A stretch of 64,000 nucleotides of DNA from Asparagopsis taxiformis. Its lineage: Eukaryota; Rhodophyta; Florideophyceae; Bonnemaisoniales; Bonnemaisoniaceae. The notes beneath the pieces are model-generated. The model was not told the origin of the DNA. It worked only from the letters and a program-made list of their open reading frames with translations, and ran no database searches. The stretch covers positions 1 to 64,000 of the forward strand of contig JALQPE010003158.1 in assembly GCA_030407315.1 (NCBI GenBank). Reading direction: 5' to 3'. Position numbers and translations under genes: made by a program. How positions within the stretch are numbered: the stretch's first letter is position 1; each line of letters opens with the position of its first letter. Shown here piece after piece: positions 49,021 through 59,000 of this stretch.

Positions 49021-50149
49021 CAGCTTCATTCCCCATCTTCCTACATCCCTTCTTCACTCTCCTTCAGTCCTGCCGTTCCTGCTTCACCACTCCTGCATCA
49101 CATACAAAACATCAACCCCAACAGTCAGATTCAAAAGCAACGCTTACCACGACAGATATCCTAGAAACTCCCTTACTTACCTCTCCGAGAGGATGACTGA
49201 ATCATCCATCCTACACAAAATACAAACCATGATCCAAAAACCTTGCAATGAATAATCAAAGTCAGCAGTCCATATCTTCGCAAAACAAGTCTTGGTGCTC
49301 AGTGAAACTTACCTTCTGTCATCAACATTCCTGCATCATCTACACAACATCGGAATCAACCACAACAGTCAGACTCAAAACCAACCCTCCCTCACAGCAT
49401 ACTTTCAAAACTCGCACACTTACCTTCGCTCCACACAATACACACCATGACTCAATAGGCTTCCCATGAAAAATATCGCATCAACGGAAATAGTCAGACT
49501 CAAAACCAACCTTCCCTCGCTGCTTACTTTCAAAACTCGCACACTTACTTTACCTGTTCCATCCTGCACACAATAAAAACCATAAATCACGTAATCGTGT
49601 AGCCAAGAAAAGTAGTCAGCATTCCGCATCTTCGCACAACCGGTCTGGGCGCCCAATGTGACTTACCTTCCGTCATCACTATTCCTCCATCACCTACGCA
49701 ACATCGGATTCAATCGCAACAGTCAGATTGAAAACCAACGTTTCCCTCGCTACATACCCTGAGAACTCGCAAATGTACCTCTCATCCATCCTACACACAA
49801 TACAAACCATGATCCAAAAACCTTGCAATGAATAATAATCATAGTCAGCAGTCCATATCTTCGCAAAGCACATCTTGGCACTCAATGAAACTTACCTTCC
49901 GTCATCAACATTCCTGCATCATCTACACAACATCGGAATCGACCACAACAGTCAGACTCAAAACCAACCTTCCCTCACAGCATACTTTCAAAACTTCACG
50001 TACCTCTCTTCCATCCTCCGCTCAATACACACCATGAGTCAAAAGGCTTGCAAGGAAAAATATCGCATCAACGGAAATAGTCAGACTCAAAACCCACGCT
50101 TCCCTCAATGCATACCCTCAAGATTCGCGCACGTACCTTCGTCCATCCT
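49021..50149 (-). other. Candidate microexon gene: at least eight tiny exons in tandem
   Basis: On the minus strand, acceptor-microexon-donor units recur every 108-133 bases. Proposed exons: 50149-50137 (with ATG), 50015-50004 (12 nt), 49913-49896 (18), 49790-49779 (12), 49684-49667 (18), 49563-49549 (15, or 10 plus a 5-nt exon at 49428-49424), 49330-49313 (18), 49210-49181 (30) and a last one from 49092. Donors are GTACGT, GTAAGT or GTACAT; acceptors are GTGTAG, GATGCAG or GTGCAG; most gaps are 81-121 bases, close to the 81-99-bp introns of the genes in this window. From the second exon all internal lengths are multiples of three. Two of the three frames stay open across the array. One gives alternating NVDDGR and MDER-like blocks and ends at a TAG in the last exon; the other starts at the ATG of the first exon. 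Transcription is not shown, and a satellite that mimics splice sites is the alternative. Confidence 0.45.
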
Positions 50150-50160
50150 CTACACTAAAC
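49081..50160 (-). repeat. Array of about 120-bp modules with a higher-order duplication of about 580 bp
   Basis: The phrase AGTCAGA(C/T)T(C/G)AAAA recurs at about 49122, 49370, 49492, 49722, 49949 and 50079. The block around CATGATCCAAAAACCTTGCA occurs at 49228 and 49808, giving a larger duplication of about 580 bases. Each module contains a short stretch bounded by splice-like motifs on the minus strand, described separately. Confidence 0.8.
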
Positions 50161-50762
50161 AAAGCAAAGGCGGTCAAAGAATCTCAGTCGGTGATGAGGG
50201 CGGAGTGGAGCCTGCGGCGTCGACCGGACAGCTTTCAGCGTCCGCTTAAGTCTTGCTGTGCATACTCGAAATCATCGCCGGCAGTGAGATTGAGTATGGC
50301 CCAAGCCATGGTCTCTGATTCCCCGAACAATGAGATCCGGATCGAGAACAACGAATATAAACATATAATCATATATATGAGAATCCATTTGCTTTCCTTA
50401 CATGATCCGTGGCATATCCGCTGTAAAGCACATTCAGATTCCACGAAGTTCGGAAATAAAAAAGTTTTTATTATTACAAATGAATTAATTGAAAATTCAT
50501 GTCCCAAGGCAGTCGTTCGTCCTTCCATGCACACGTTGCCAGCACGCAATGTGATGTAACAGTTGGAAATGATTGAACTCTCGGTTAAATTCCACCGTTG
50601 GGATGTCAGCTGGAGTGAGCACAAAACTACTACCCACAAAACTACGAACGAACACGTTACATTCCAAGTCTCGAAAGCACCACAAAATAAAATTGGTCGC
50701 ATCTGGACGGCACAGTCTCCCCTGTTCAGCTCGCAATCCTCCCTTTTGCGTCAAAACTCGAC
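50161..50762. other. AT-rich spacer before the transposase
   Basis: About 600 bases. It is the leader of the transposase on the plus strand and the possible promoter of the microexon array on the minus strand. A minus frame at 50702-50235 (155 codons, hydrophobic start) is open but not recognisable. Confidence 0.4.
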
Positions 50763-52924
50763 ATGGAATGCAAGTATGAAGGATGCTTCTACTACTGCGT
50801 AGATGCTTATGCGCTCGCGCTGCATGAGCGAACGTGTCGCTACCGTTTCAACCCCTCTCCCCAACATTTCAACAACGCTCGTGTCCCTGCCGTCACCCAT
50901 GAGCCTGCTCGAAACGGCGACCATGATTCCCCGCAACCCAGCTCCCCAGACCCAGAATCTGGTCGTGCTTCCTCCAGCGACTCACCCTGTGACGCTTCAC
51001 TGCCACCAACCTCAACCCCCTCCCGCGCAGACCTCCTCGTGCAATCCCTCGCCGCCAGTCTCACAACCCTCGAGTACAAGGCCGGCGCTGGCCGCGTGAG
51101 CGAAGTCATCACCATCCTACAAGACCCCGCATTCTCCCTAGAAAAGTTCAACAGCGCCGTTCGCACCGTAGAAGAATGTCGCCACGTTACCGCTTCCATG
51201 GTCGAAACACATTTCCGCACCGAAGGTTACAAGAGCCACATCATTCCAGACAAAACTGGTAAGTACTCGGCACAGCTGTACCTCCGCGACCCAGTCGACA
51301 TGCTCCGCAGGCAGTTAGCACTGGCTAACGACCAAAATACTCTCTTCCACCCCTCCCCACAGACCGCCCCAGACGGCACCGCAATATTTTCTCATCCCCT
51401 ACACACAGAATTCGCGAAAACGCTGCACCAGGTTACTAGACAGCGCGTGCAGCTCTCGGAAGATCCACAGGTCGTATGGGCAGAGGAAAATGATCCCACC
51501 GCTTCCTCCTTTGCCGGCCTCCTCCAAGTGTACTCCGACAAGAGCAGCACAAGCCTCAAGAGCTCCGCAATCGTCGCATACCCCATACACGTCACACTGC
51601 TCAACTTCTCCGCCCCCCTCCGTCGCCACTGCATCCGTACCGGCCTCACCATCGTCGGGTATCTTCCGTACATTGTTAACCCTTCGTCCAACGCCTTGTT
51701 CGGTGATGAAATGCCGACAACCTCTAGTTCTGCTAGTCGCGCTCGCAAAATTGATATTCTTCATAAAGCACTCGAAAAAGTGTTTTCGTCCCTATCCACC
51801 GCGTTCTCTTCCGGGTTCCCCTGCACAGACTCCACTGCAACTGCCCGCCAATGCTTTCCCATCCTAGCCAATTATTGCTGCGACTTTCCAGAGGCCAAAG
51901 AGCTGTCATGCACTCGCAACAGCACTACCACCACACATCCCTGCCACCGCTGCTACATCCCCGCCACTCAACTTGAATCCAGCGCGCCACACCAGCCCCG
52001 CTCCCTCGATGATACACGCTCTGCACGCCAAGAGAGCGCTCAGGAGCATACAACTGCTCCGCTCGAAGCTCTCTCCCTCCTCGAACAACACTCTGTCCTC
52101 GAATCGACCGCTCTTTTACCCACCAACAGTCCCCTAGACCCCTACAACATTTTCTCCTTCGAGCCTCTGCACAATCTCCACCTCGGCATCTCAAAGCTCA
52201 TCAAACAGTGCATTGTCCACCGCCTCAGCTCCCCAGACCTCACCACCACCACTGCCTCCCATTCCGGGACACCTCGCACCTTCAAGAAGGTGAAAAAATC
52301 CATCCTCGCCGGCTCAAACAGCATTCTGTCCGCTATCGAACGCGACTACTACATCACCGGTCTTCATGTCGACTTCTCCAAGGGTGAGAAGGGCACCAAT
52401 TTGAACGGCCTCTTCACGGAGGACGGCATACGCGGCATGCTCGCAGCCAAAGACTATCACCATGTCGACATGGTGTTCCCTTTCATCGCAGCATTCATTG
52501 ACACATGCTGTGACGAAGTAGATACAGCCCCCCTCACTTCCATCTGCACGCAATACTCTGACCTCGTCGCATGGGTCATGAAACGCGGTCGCATCAAGCA
52601 CTGGACTGCCGCCGAACTAGAAAGCCTCCAGAACTCCATTTCCTATTTCAAACAATCAATGCTCTCCACCCTCGGCCCATTCCACACCACAGGTCTCAAA
52701 ACTTTCAAGTTCCATCTTCTTGACCATCTTCCCGGTGACTTGCAGAGATATGGCGCCCTGGAACACATTGATGCAGGCCCCTACGAACACTCGCATCTTC
52801 TGTTCAAACAGAGTTATAGGAAAACCTCTCGAAGGCGCTCCACAGCCATGGAAGAGACTATTCGCCACATGGAATTCTCCTTGGCCACTCCAACTCGTCA
52901 CACCCCATCGAACACATTGGGAAA
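50763..52924 (+). CDS. Plavaka/CACTA-like transposase, first part (interrupted by the LTR element)
   Basis: About 720 codons before the insertion. The N-terminus is a Cys/His finger (MECKYEGCFYYCVDAYALAL, HERTC). The middle has LLQVYSDKSSTSLKSSAIVA with YPIHVTLLNFSAPLRR and GLTIVGYLPYI, the conserved block of Plavaka-type (CACTA-related) transposases known mainly from fungi, as I recall. Later come CCDFPEAKELSCTRN, CHRCYIP, EPLHNLHLGISKLIKQCIVH and FKFHLLDHLPGDLQRYGALE before the cut. Acidic residues of a DDE core are likely among YSDKS, HNLHLG and the HIDAGPYEH block. The frame reads on for 80 codons into the LTR and stops at 53162. It resumes, in frame, after the 3' LTR at 63810. Confidence 0.65.
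52920..52924 (+). repeat. Target-site duplication GGAAA, left copy
   Basis: GGAAA directly before the TG of the 5' LTR, repeated at 63805-63809 directly after the CA of the 3' LTR. Confidence 0.9.
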
Positions 52925-53586
52925 TGTAGTATACGTGGCAATTCCGAAATTGCGAATAATTACGATTTCCGCGGAATTACGAATTTCCGCGGACCCGAGC
53001 GATGACAGCAATGCACGAACATTGCTGGCGCATGCGCGCGCGCAGTCAGCACACGTGTGCAACGAACGTATTGGCAACGGCCAACGGACCAACGGGTCCC
53101 TACGTGTGACCCACAAGGTCCTTTCCCATTCGGGGACGTTACGAGCAGTGTTTACACTGTAAAGCGATGCCATCGTGGCCATATAGGTATTGGCATCGTG
53201 CCGGGAGGGAAAGGGGACAAGACAACGATCGAGCAACGGCTCTAGTCTACGACTGACTTCTACGTTTACGTTTACGTTCTGCCTAACGAGGCTTCGTCTC
53301 CGTCGAGCTGCGTACTCCCTACCCATCGCCGCACGTAAGGCTGATTGCGTGTAGTGCCTCCGGGCTTGGTTGAGAACGCCTCCGGTGACGTACCACCTCG
53401 TTTGCTAACGTAATCCTCGCGTGGATTGTTGCGTCGTGACGCTCGTGTCTACTCGCTAACCACTCTACCTTCTACCGTTCTAACATACAGTCAAAACACC
53501 AGCGGGTGGACTGCTCGTTTCGTTTCGTAAGGACAGCGTGTCCACTGGCTCGTACCAGCTACTTCTAGAACTAACATCGTTCCACA
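52925..53586 (+). repeat. 5' LTR
   Basis: 662 bp, from TGTAGTATACGTGG to CATCGTTCCACA, TG..CA ends. It contains the start and stop of the 80-codon readthrough tail of the transposase frame, and short inverted words such as CGGAATTACGAATTTCCGCGG. Promoter and polyadenylation signals are presumed to be here. Confidence 0.95.
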
Positions 53587-53587
53587 C

Positions 53588-53600
53588 TGGTCTCTCGACC
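53588..53600 (+). promoter_or_regulatory. Putative primer-binding site
   Basis: TGGTCTCTCGACC begins one base after the 5' LTR. TGG is complementary to the CCA end of a tRNA. The tRNA species could not be named from sequence alone. Confidence 0.6.
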
Positions 53601-53685
53601 TAGAAGTTGCTACGAGCATAACGACAACCAACGAGGTTGAGCTCTTTTACGTTAACGAAAAGCTACGTGCTACAGACGACGGTCT

Positions 53686-56088
53686 ATGAATTACGCTGTG
53701 TCGAATCCCAGCGCGTCGCCCAGGCAACCGTTGCCAACGTCAGCGGACGCCGAAGCCGACGTGGCCTTGTCAGCAGAAGCGATCTTCGCGACTGATCGAT
53801 CTATCCCGCCGGATATCGAGGCGATCGGCCAGCTACCACGTACGGTAAGCCCGTTTGAGTCCGTGAGTATGGACCCCGCAACGCGCGGTCAGCTCAACGA
53901 AGGGAACGTGACTCCCACGGCACTACGTGTAGTGTACGAAGACCTTCGAGGTCACATCGAAAGGGCGAGCGACGCGGCCGTCGACGAAGCCGTAAGGCAG
54001 AGACTCGGAGTCTCGGAGCGCGAAGCTCGTGCGTTACGTGAACGCTCAGCGACCCTCGAACGGGAAAACGAAGACTTACGAAACCGCCTCTCCGCCGTGG
54101 AGGGAAGACTCGACTCGTTTGTCGTAGTATTCAACGAAATCGTCGCCGGACGTTCCGCTCCGCCGAGCGGAAGCGATCCGAATTACGAAGGCTCGCGCGC
54201 CTATAACTCGCAATCCTCCCCGGCCGTTCCGGGAGGATACCCACCAACACCCGGTCCGACGACCCCGACAACGTACGGAAGGGGGGCGACAGTGCAACGA
54301 GCCATCGCCAACCCCGACGAGACGCCACGAAGGCAATTACGTTTTAACGATACGCCAGACCACGCGCGGTCGGCGGACGCAGCACGAGCTGCGCAATTCG
54401 ATACGAGAGCTCCCCCGCCACGTGAAACGTACATTCCGTGGCTGGGTACGTTCGGCACGACGGACACGCGAGTCCACGAAAACGAACGTGCCGACGCGGT
54501 ACGCTTACCAGGGAACGCCCTCGGACCCGTTTGCCACGCGTTGGCAGAGCACACGACAATGCTCGACGCATTTGCGAACGTGGTGTCGTACCGCATGTAC
54601 CGACTCAACGATGTACGTGAACATCTCTACGTGAACGAGAGTCAAAGCGTACATAAGCTCAAACGTGAGCTGGAGGGACTTTTCCCTACGTTAAAGCCGT
54701 TCTCCGGCCGGAATCCGATTACGTTACTCGGATTCCTCGCCCAAATACGTGATGGGTTCAGCACACTCGGAGTGTGCGAGGGAGTGGCAGTACGTGCGCT
54801 GCACTTCTTCCTCGAAGGGGACGCCCGACGGTTCTACGATTCCCAGTGTACGACTGGCGTGATCACGACTGATCCTACGAAGAGGTTCTCGTGGCCTCAC
54901 GTAATCAACGCGTTGATTAAACGATACCTGCAAGACGACGTGCTGCAGGAGGCCTACGAAAAGGTCACGATGATCATGCAGAGTCCTAACGAGGACGAGA
55001 ATCAGTACGCTGATAGACTCGACACCGCCACGCGGGCGTGTAACTACGTGTTTACGGATCGACTCCTCGTTCACCACTACGTACGTGGTTTACTGCCCTC
55101 GACGCGGGCAGCCGTGACGGAACGACTCCGGTCACTCCCCGAACGAGAGAGGAACGACCTCACCGTTGTGAGACGATTGGCGACGGCCGAAGGAACGACC
55201 TTCCGTGCACGTACGGCAGCTGTCGCGTCAGCCGCGAAACCGAAAGTGCGGTTTCCGGTGAAGCCTACGTTGGCTATTTCCGACCACGAGTCGAGGAAGT
55301 TCGCGGACTACGATGAGTCCGCGTACTTACGTAATGAACGGGCTAGCGAGCCCAGTTACCACGATGGTAACCCGAACATCCCCGCGAGGGACGACGACGA
55401 CGTGTCGCTCGCTGCGGTTCACGTTGCCGAGAATTTGGAGGCGATCCTCTTCACGAACGGGCCGCCGCCCAACGATACGAAAACGGCAAACGAAAAGCCG
55501 GACGAGCTCGAAGCTCGATTGAACCGTCCATGCGAGGACGTGCCGAAGCTCACGAGCGAGCAGACGCAATTGGCGCACTCCGTAATCCCGAATGATTACT
55601 GGACGCTGTCGTGCTGGTCATGCCGCGAAGATGGCCACTCGACGTTTACGTGTCCGCGTCTGACGCCAGATCAACGGATCTTTTTCGCGTACAAGTACTA
55701 CCTCTTCCACGTGAAGAGCAACCCACGTCAGGCCGAGTACTTCCGCCAACGAATGGCCAAGCGTCACCAGGAACGACCTGATGAGCGAGGGAACGTGACC
55801 CCGCGAAGGTACGGCACGCCGCCTACGATACTCCGAAACCCCAATCGTGACGGGGGAAGGCCCTTCGACAGGCGCCGCGGCGACTTTCGTAATGACCGAC
55901 GTGACCCCCGCCCGTGGGCGAACGAACGGAATGGCCAGCGTAATGGCCGCAGCGGAGTCTACGTGACGACCTCCGCTGACGAAACACCACTCGAGGTGGA
56001 AACGAGTCACGATGACGAACGAGCTTCGTGGGCTCACGACGACAACGTGTCGAACGGCCCCGCGCCGGAAAACGACCAGGCGATGTAG
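53686..56088 (+). CDS. gag: gag polyprotein of the chromovirus
   Basis: 800 codons. The N-terminal 350 residues include a coiled-coil-like segment (AVRQRLGVSEREARALRERS, ATLERENEDLRNRLSAVEGR) and a Pro/Arg-rich linker. A gag core follows at about residues 320-500 (LKPFSGRNPITLLGFLAQIR, ALHFFLEGDARRFYDSQCTT, NEDENQYADRLDTATRACNY). A single CCHC zinc knuckle, CWSCREDGHSTFTC, lies near residue 643. The C-terminus is Arg/Asp-rich (RRGDFRNDRRDPRPWANERN). It overlaps the pol frame by at least 61 bases, with pol in the -1 frame. No slippery heptamer of the classical A-AAA-AAC type is present in the overlap. Confidence 0.9.
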   Translation: MNYAVSNPSASPRQPLPTSADAEADVALSAEAIFATDRSIPPDIEAIGQLPRTVSPFESVSMDPATRGQLNEGNVTPTALRVVYEDLRGHIERASDAAVDEAVRQRLGVSEREARALRERSATLERENEDLRNRLSAVEGRLDSFVVVFNEIVAGRSAPPSGSDPNYEGSRAYNSQSSPAVPGGYPPTPGPTTPTTYGRGATVQRAIANPDETPRRQLRFNDTPDHARSADAARAAQFDTRAPPPRETYIPWLGTFGTTDTRVHENERADAVRLPGNALGPVCHALAEHTTMLDAFANVVSYRMYRLNDVREHLYVNESQSVHKLKRELEGLFPTLKPFSGRNPITLLGFLAQIRDGFSTLGVCEGVAVRALHFFLEGDARRFYDSQCTTGVITTDPTKRFSWPHVINALIKRYLQDDVLQEAYEKVTMIMQSPNEDENQYADRLDTATRACNYVFTDRLLVHHYVRGLLPSTRAAVTERLRSLPERERNDLTVVRRLATAEGTTFRARTAAVASAAKPKVRFPVKPTLAISDHESRKFADYDESAYLRNERASEPSYHDGNPNIPARDDDDVSLAAVHVAENLEAILFTNGPPPNDTKTANEKPDELEARLNRPCEDVPKLTSEQTQLAHSVIPNDYWTLSCWSCREDGHSTFTCPRLTPDQRIFFAYKYYLFHVKSNPRQAEYFRQRMAKRHQERPDERGNVTPRRYGTPPTILRNPNRDGGRPFDRRRGDFRNDRRDPRPWANERNGQRNGRSGVYVTTSADETPLEVETSHDDERASWAHDDNVSNGPAPENDQAM

Positions 56089-59000
56089 GTCACGAGCCAC
56101 CCACATCGCCTGAACCCTTACGTGCAAGGGGGACGACCGACGTCGATGATTGGTCCTCCGCAGGCTCACCAATGAACGAGAGTTACGAAAAGCTCACGGC
56201 CGCGAAGGCCAACTCGAGTCACACGACACCCGACGTGGGGGAAGAAACGAAGTCCGACGGGACAAACGAACCTCACACGAAGAGGAAGCCTCGCAGACGA
56301 GCGAGACGCGCTACCCGGAAGCACGACGCTTCCGAGCGCGAGAAAGCCAAACACGCGGCTTATACGAAGCGTGTCGACGCAAAAGAAGCCATACGGGCTC
56401 ACACGATGAAGCGACGAACCGCTAGCGAAGACGTAGATCGCGCGCCGGTCAGGACCGAACCGTTGGTCCTCGACGGGCATACGTGCCTACTTGCGTCGAA
56501 GCATTATATCGTGTCCGGAACGATCGGACTAGACCTCAACGTGATGAGGGCGATTACCATCGCGATGGATACGTGCAGCGGCTATAACTTGATACGAACA
56601 AGTTTACTACCCTACGACTGGGTCGACCGCTGTCTACGTGACGAAGAGCTACCGAAGCTCGGAGACGCCAACGGGCGACGTTTGCCTATCGAAGGCGCCA
56701 TCCTGCTTCGTGTCAGGTTGGGGAACTCGCTGTTCCGCGTAAAATTCTTCGTAGCCAACACGCTGGCTGTTCCCGTTATAATGGGCACGTCGTTCATGTC
56801 GAAGCATGTCGATGCTATACGCTGTCGAGCGCAGACAATCGACCTCCATCGGGGGGATACGATACCCATTATCGCGGAGGGTGATACGACGACTCCGTAC
56901 GAGGAGGGGGAAGAGACGAATCCAAACGTGGAGCCCCCGAAACGCCGCGAGCGTAACGCGGCCTCGAATAGGCCGAGCCGAACGTTCTCAGTCCGCCTGA
57001 CGAAGTACACGCATGTACCGGCGATGTCGCAACGGACCGTCAACGTGACGACGGATGCGACCGGACTCGTGTTCCTCGAACCGAAAGCGTCGGTGCAGTT
57101 CCGGCATGGGCTGCGCATAGCCAACGGAGTGGTCGACGTAGGACCGAGAGAGACGTTCTCTATCATCGTGTCGAACTTCACGAAGAAGGACCGCGAATTG
57201 CCGAAAGGCGCCACGATTGCGTACGCGGTACGCTCCCCGTTGGGAATCGTCCCACTCAAGCGTGAGGGCGGCGAAGCCCTCGCGAAGGTTTTGAACCTAC
57301 CGCTAGTCGACGCGACGACGCGGACAAATACGACCGGGTTGGGCGACGAAACGCCAGACCCGTTGGTCAACGAAAAGGGGAACGACCCCGCCACGGATTG
57401 GCAGTCGACAATCGATTTGTCGCACCTCGACGACGAGGATTTACGAAAGCGCATCAACGAGATGCTAGCTACACATTCGTCAATGTGGACGAGCGGACGC
57501 CTCGGCGAAATCAATGCTACGGAGCATCGAATCGAACTCGAACCGGGCACGCGGCCCATACGTTCAATGCCCTATCGTCAGGGTCCGGCTCTACGTACGA
57601 TAGCCGAGGAGCAGATCACGAAGATGCTCAACGAAGGGGTTATCGAACCCGCGTCCAGCGAATGGGCGTCACCAATCGTGTTGGTGCCGAAGAAGGACGG
57701 ATCCTTACGTTTCTGTGTCGACTACAGGCGTTTGAACGCGAAAACGATCGCTGATTCGTACCCGCTTCCTCGTATGGAAGATTGCCTCGATTCGCTTGGC
57801 GACGCCGCCATCTTCACGACACTCGACTGTAACGCCGGTTACTGGCAAGTGCCCGTCTCCGCCGAGGACCGTGATAAGACAACGTTTACGTCTTTCATGG
57901 GAACGTATCGCTACGTGCGAATGCCATTCGGGCTACGAAATGCCCCCGCTACGTTTCAGCGGACGTTGGACATCATCCTCTCCGGAGTACGTTGGCAATC
58001 GTGCCTGGTCTACTTAGAAGACGTAATCGTTTTTTCGAAGGACCTCGAGTCTCACCTGGGTCACGTTGACCAGGTGCTTTCCCTGCTACGCGCAGCGGGA
58101 GTAACGTTAAAGCTCACGAAGTGCTCGTTCTTTCAACCACGAGTTGACTACCTGGGGCACGTGATTACCCCGGGGAAGCTGCACGTTGCAGCACGGAACA
58201 AGGAAGCCTTTCGTACGGCTACGTTCCCACGCGACAAGACGCAATGTCGATCGTTTTTGGGCGCGGCCAACGTTTACCGCCGTTTCGTAAAGGCGTATGC
58301 CGAGATCGCTCGGCCACTCAACACGATGTTGAAGAAGGACGCTTCCCCCGATTGGACGAACCCAACGGACACGCAAACGAATGCGTTCGAAACGTTGAAG
58401 ACAATACTGGTGTCGCCACCAGTATTGCACCTTCCGAAGGCGGGACGTCCGTTCATGATCGATACCGACACGTCGGCGTATCAGCTGGGAGCTACGTTGC
58501 TCCAACAGCAGAACGAAGATAAACCCAACGAATGGGTGCCGATTGGGTACTGGTCGAAGACCCTTAACGAAACCGAACGTGGTTACTCGGCGACCGAGCG
58601 CGAGTGTTACTCCGTCGTCTGGGCGATAACGTCGCTCCGACCCTACGTAGAGGGTCAACGATTTACCGTACGTACGGATCACGAAGCCTTACGTTGGCTG
58701 ATGACGTTGACGGACGCGTCCGGACGACTACTACGATGGAGGCTACGCGTTGCCGAATTCGATTTCGAAGTTACGTACAGGCCTGGGCGCGTGCACCAGG
58801 TACCTGACGCTTTATCACGTGTGATATCTACGTATGACGACGGTCGCCCCGTCGACGATGACGTACCATCGTACGGGGACGCGGTCCTCGTGACGACTCG
58901 CAGTCGGCGACAACCCACACGAAATGGGCAAGGACGAACGACGTCCGTACGTAAAAAGGCCACGAATGCCAGGGGTCACGACGACCCGTCGAACGAGACT

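Noticed and set aside
49424..49440. A normal 12-nt microexon between 49.55 and 49.33 kb
   Set aside because: The acceptor is damaged there (GTGTGGAG) and only a 5-nt exon would remain, so the model allows either skipping it or a 10+5 pair.
49021..50149. The splice-like array as a CRISPR array
   Set aside because: Repeats are about 120 bp and diverged, with no short identical repeat and unique spacer pattern, and the genome is eukaryotic.
50137..50149. First microexon as a firm member of the phase-2 chain
   Set aside because: Its 13-nt length does not keep the phase-2 frame; it fits only the alternative frame that begins at its own ATG. Left as uncertain.
52925..53162. The 80 codons after LTR entry as a genuine transposase C-terminus
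   Set aside because: The same codons occur in the 3' LTR at 63142-63379, so this is readthrough into the LTR.
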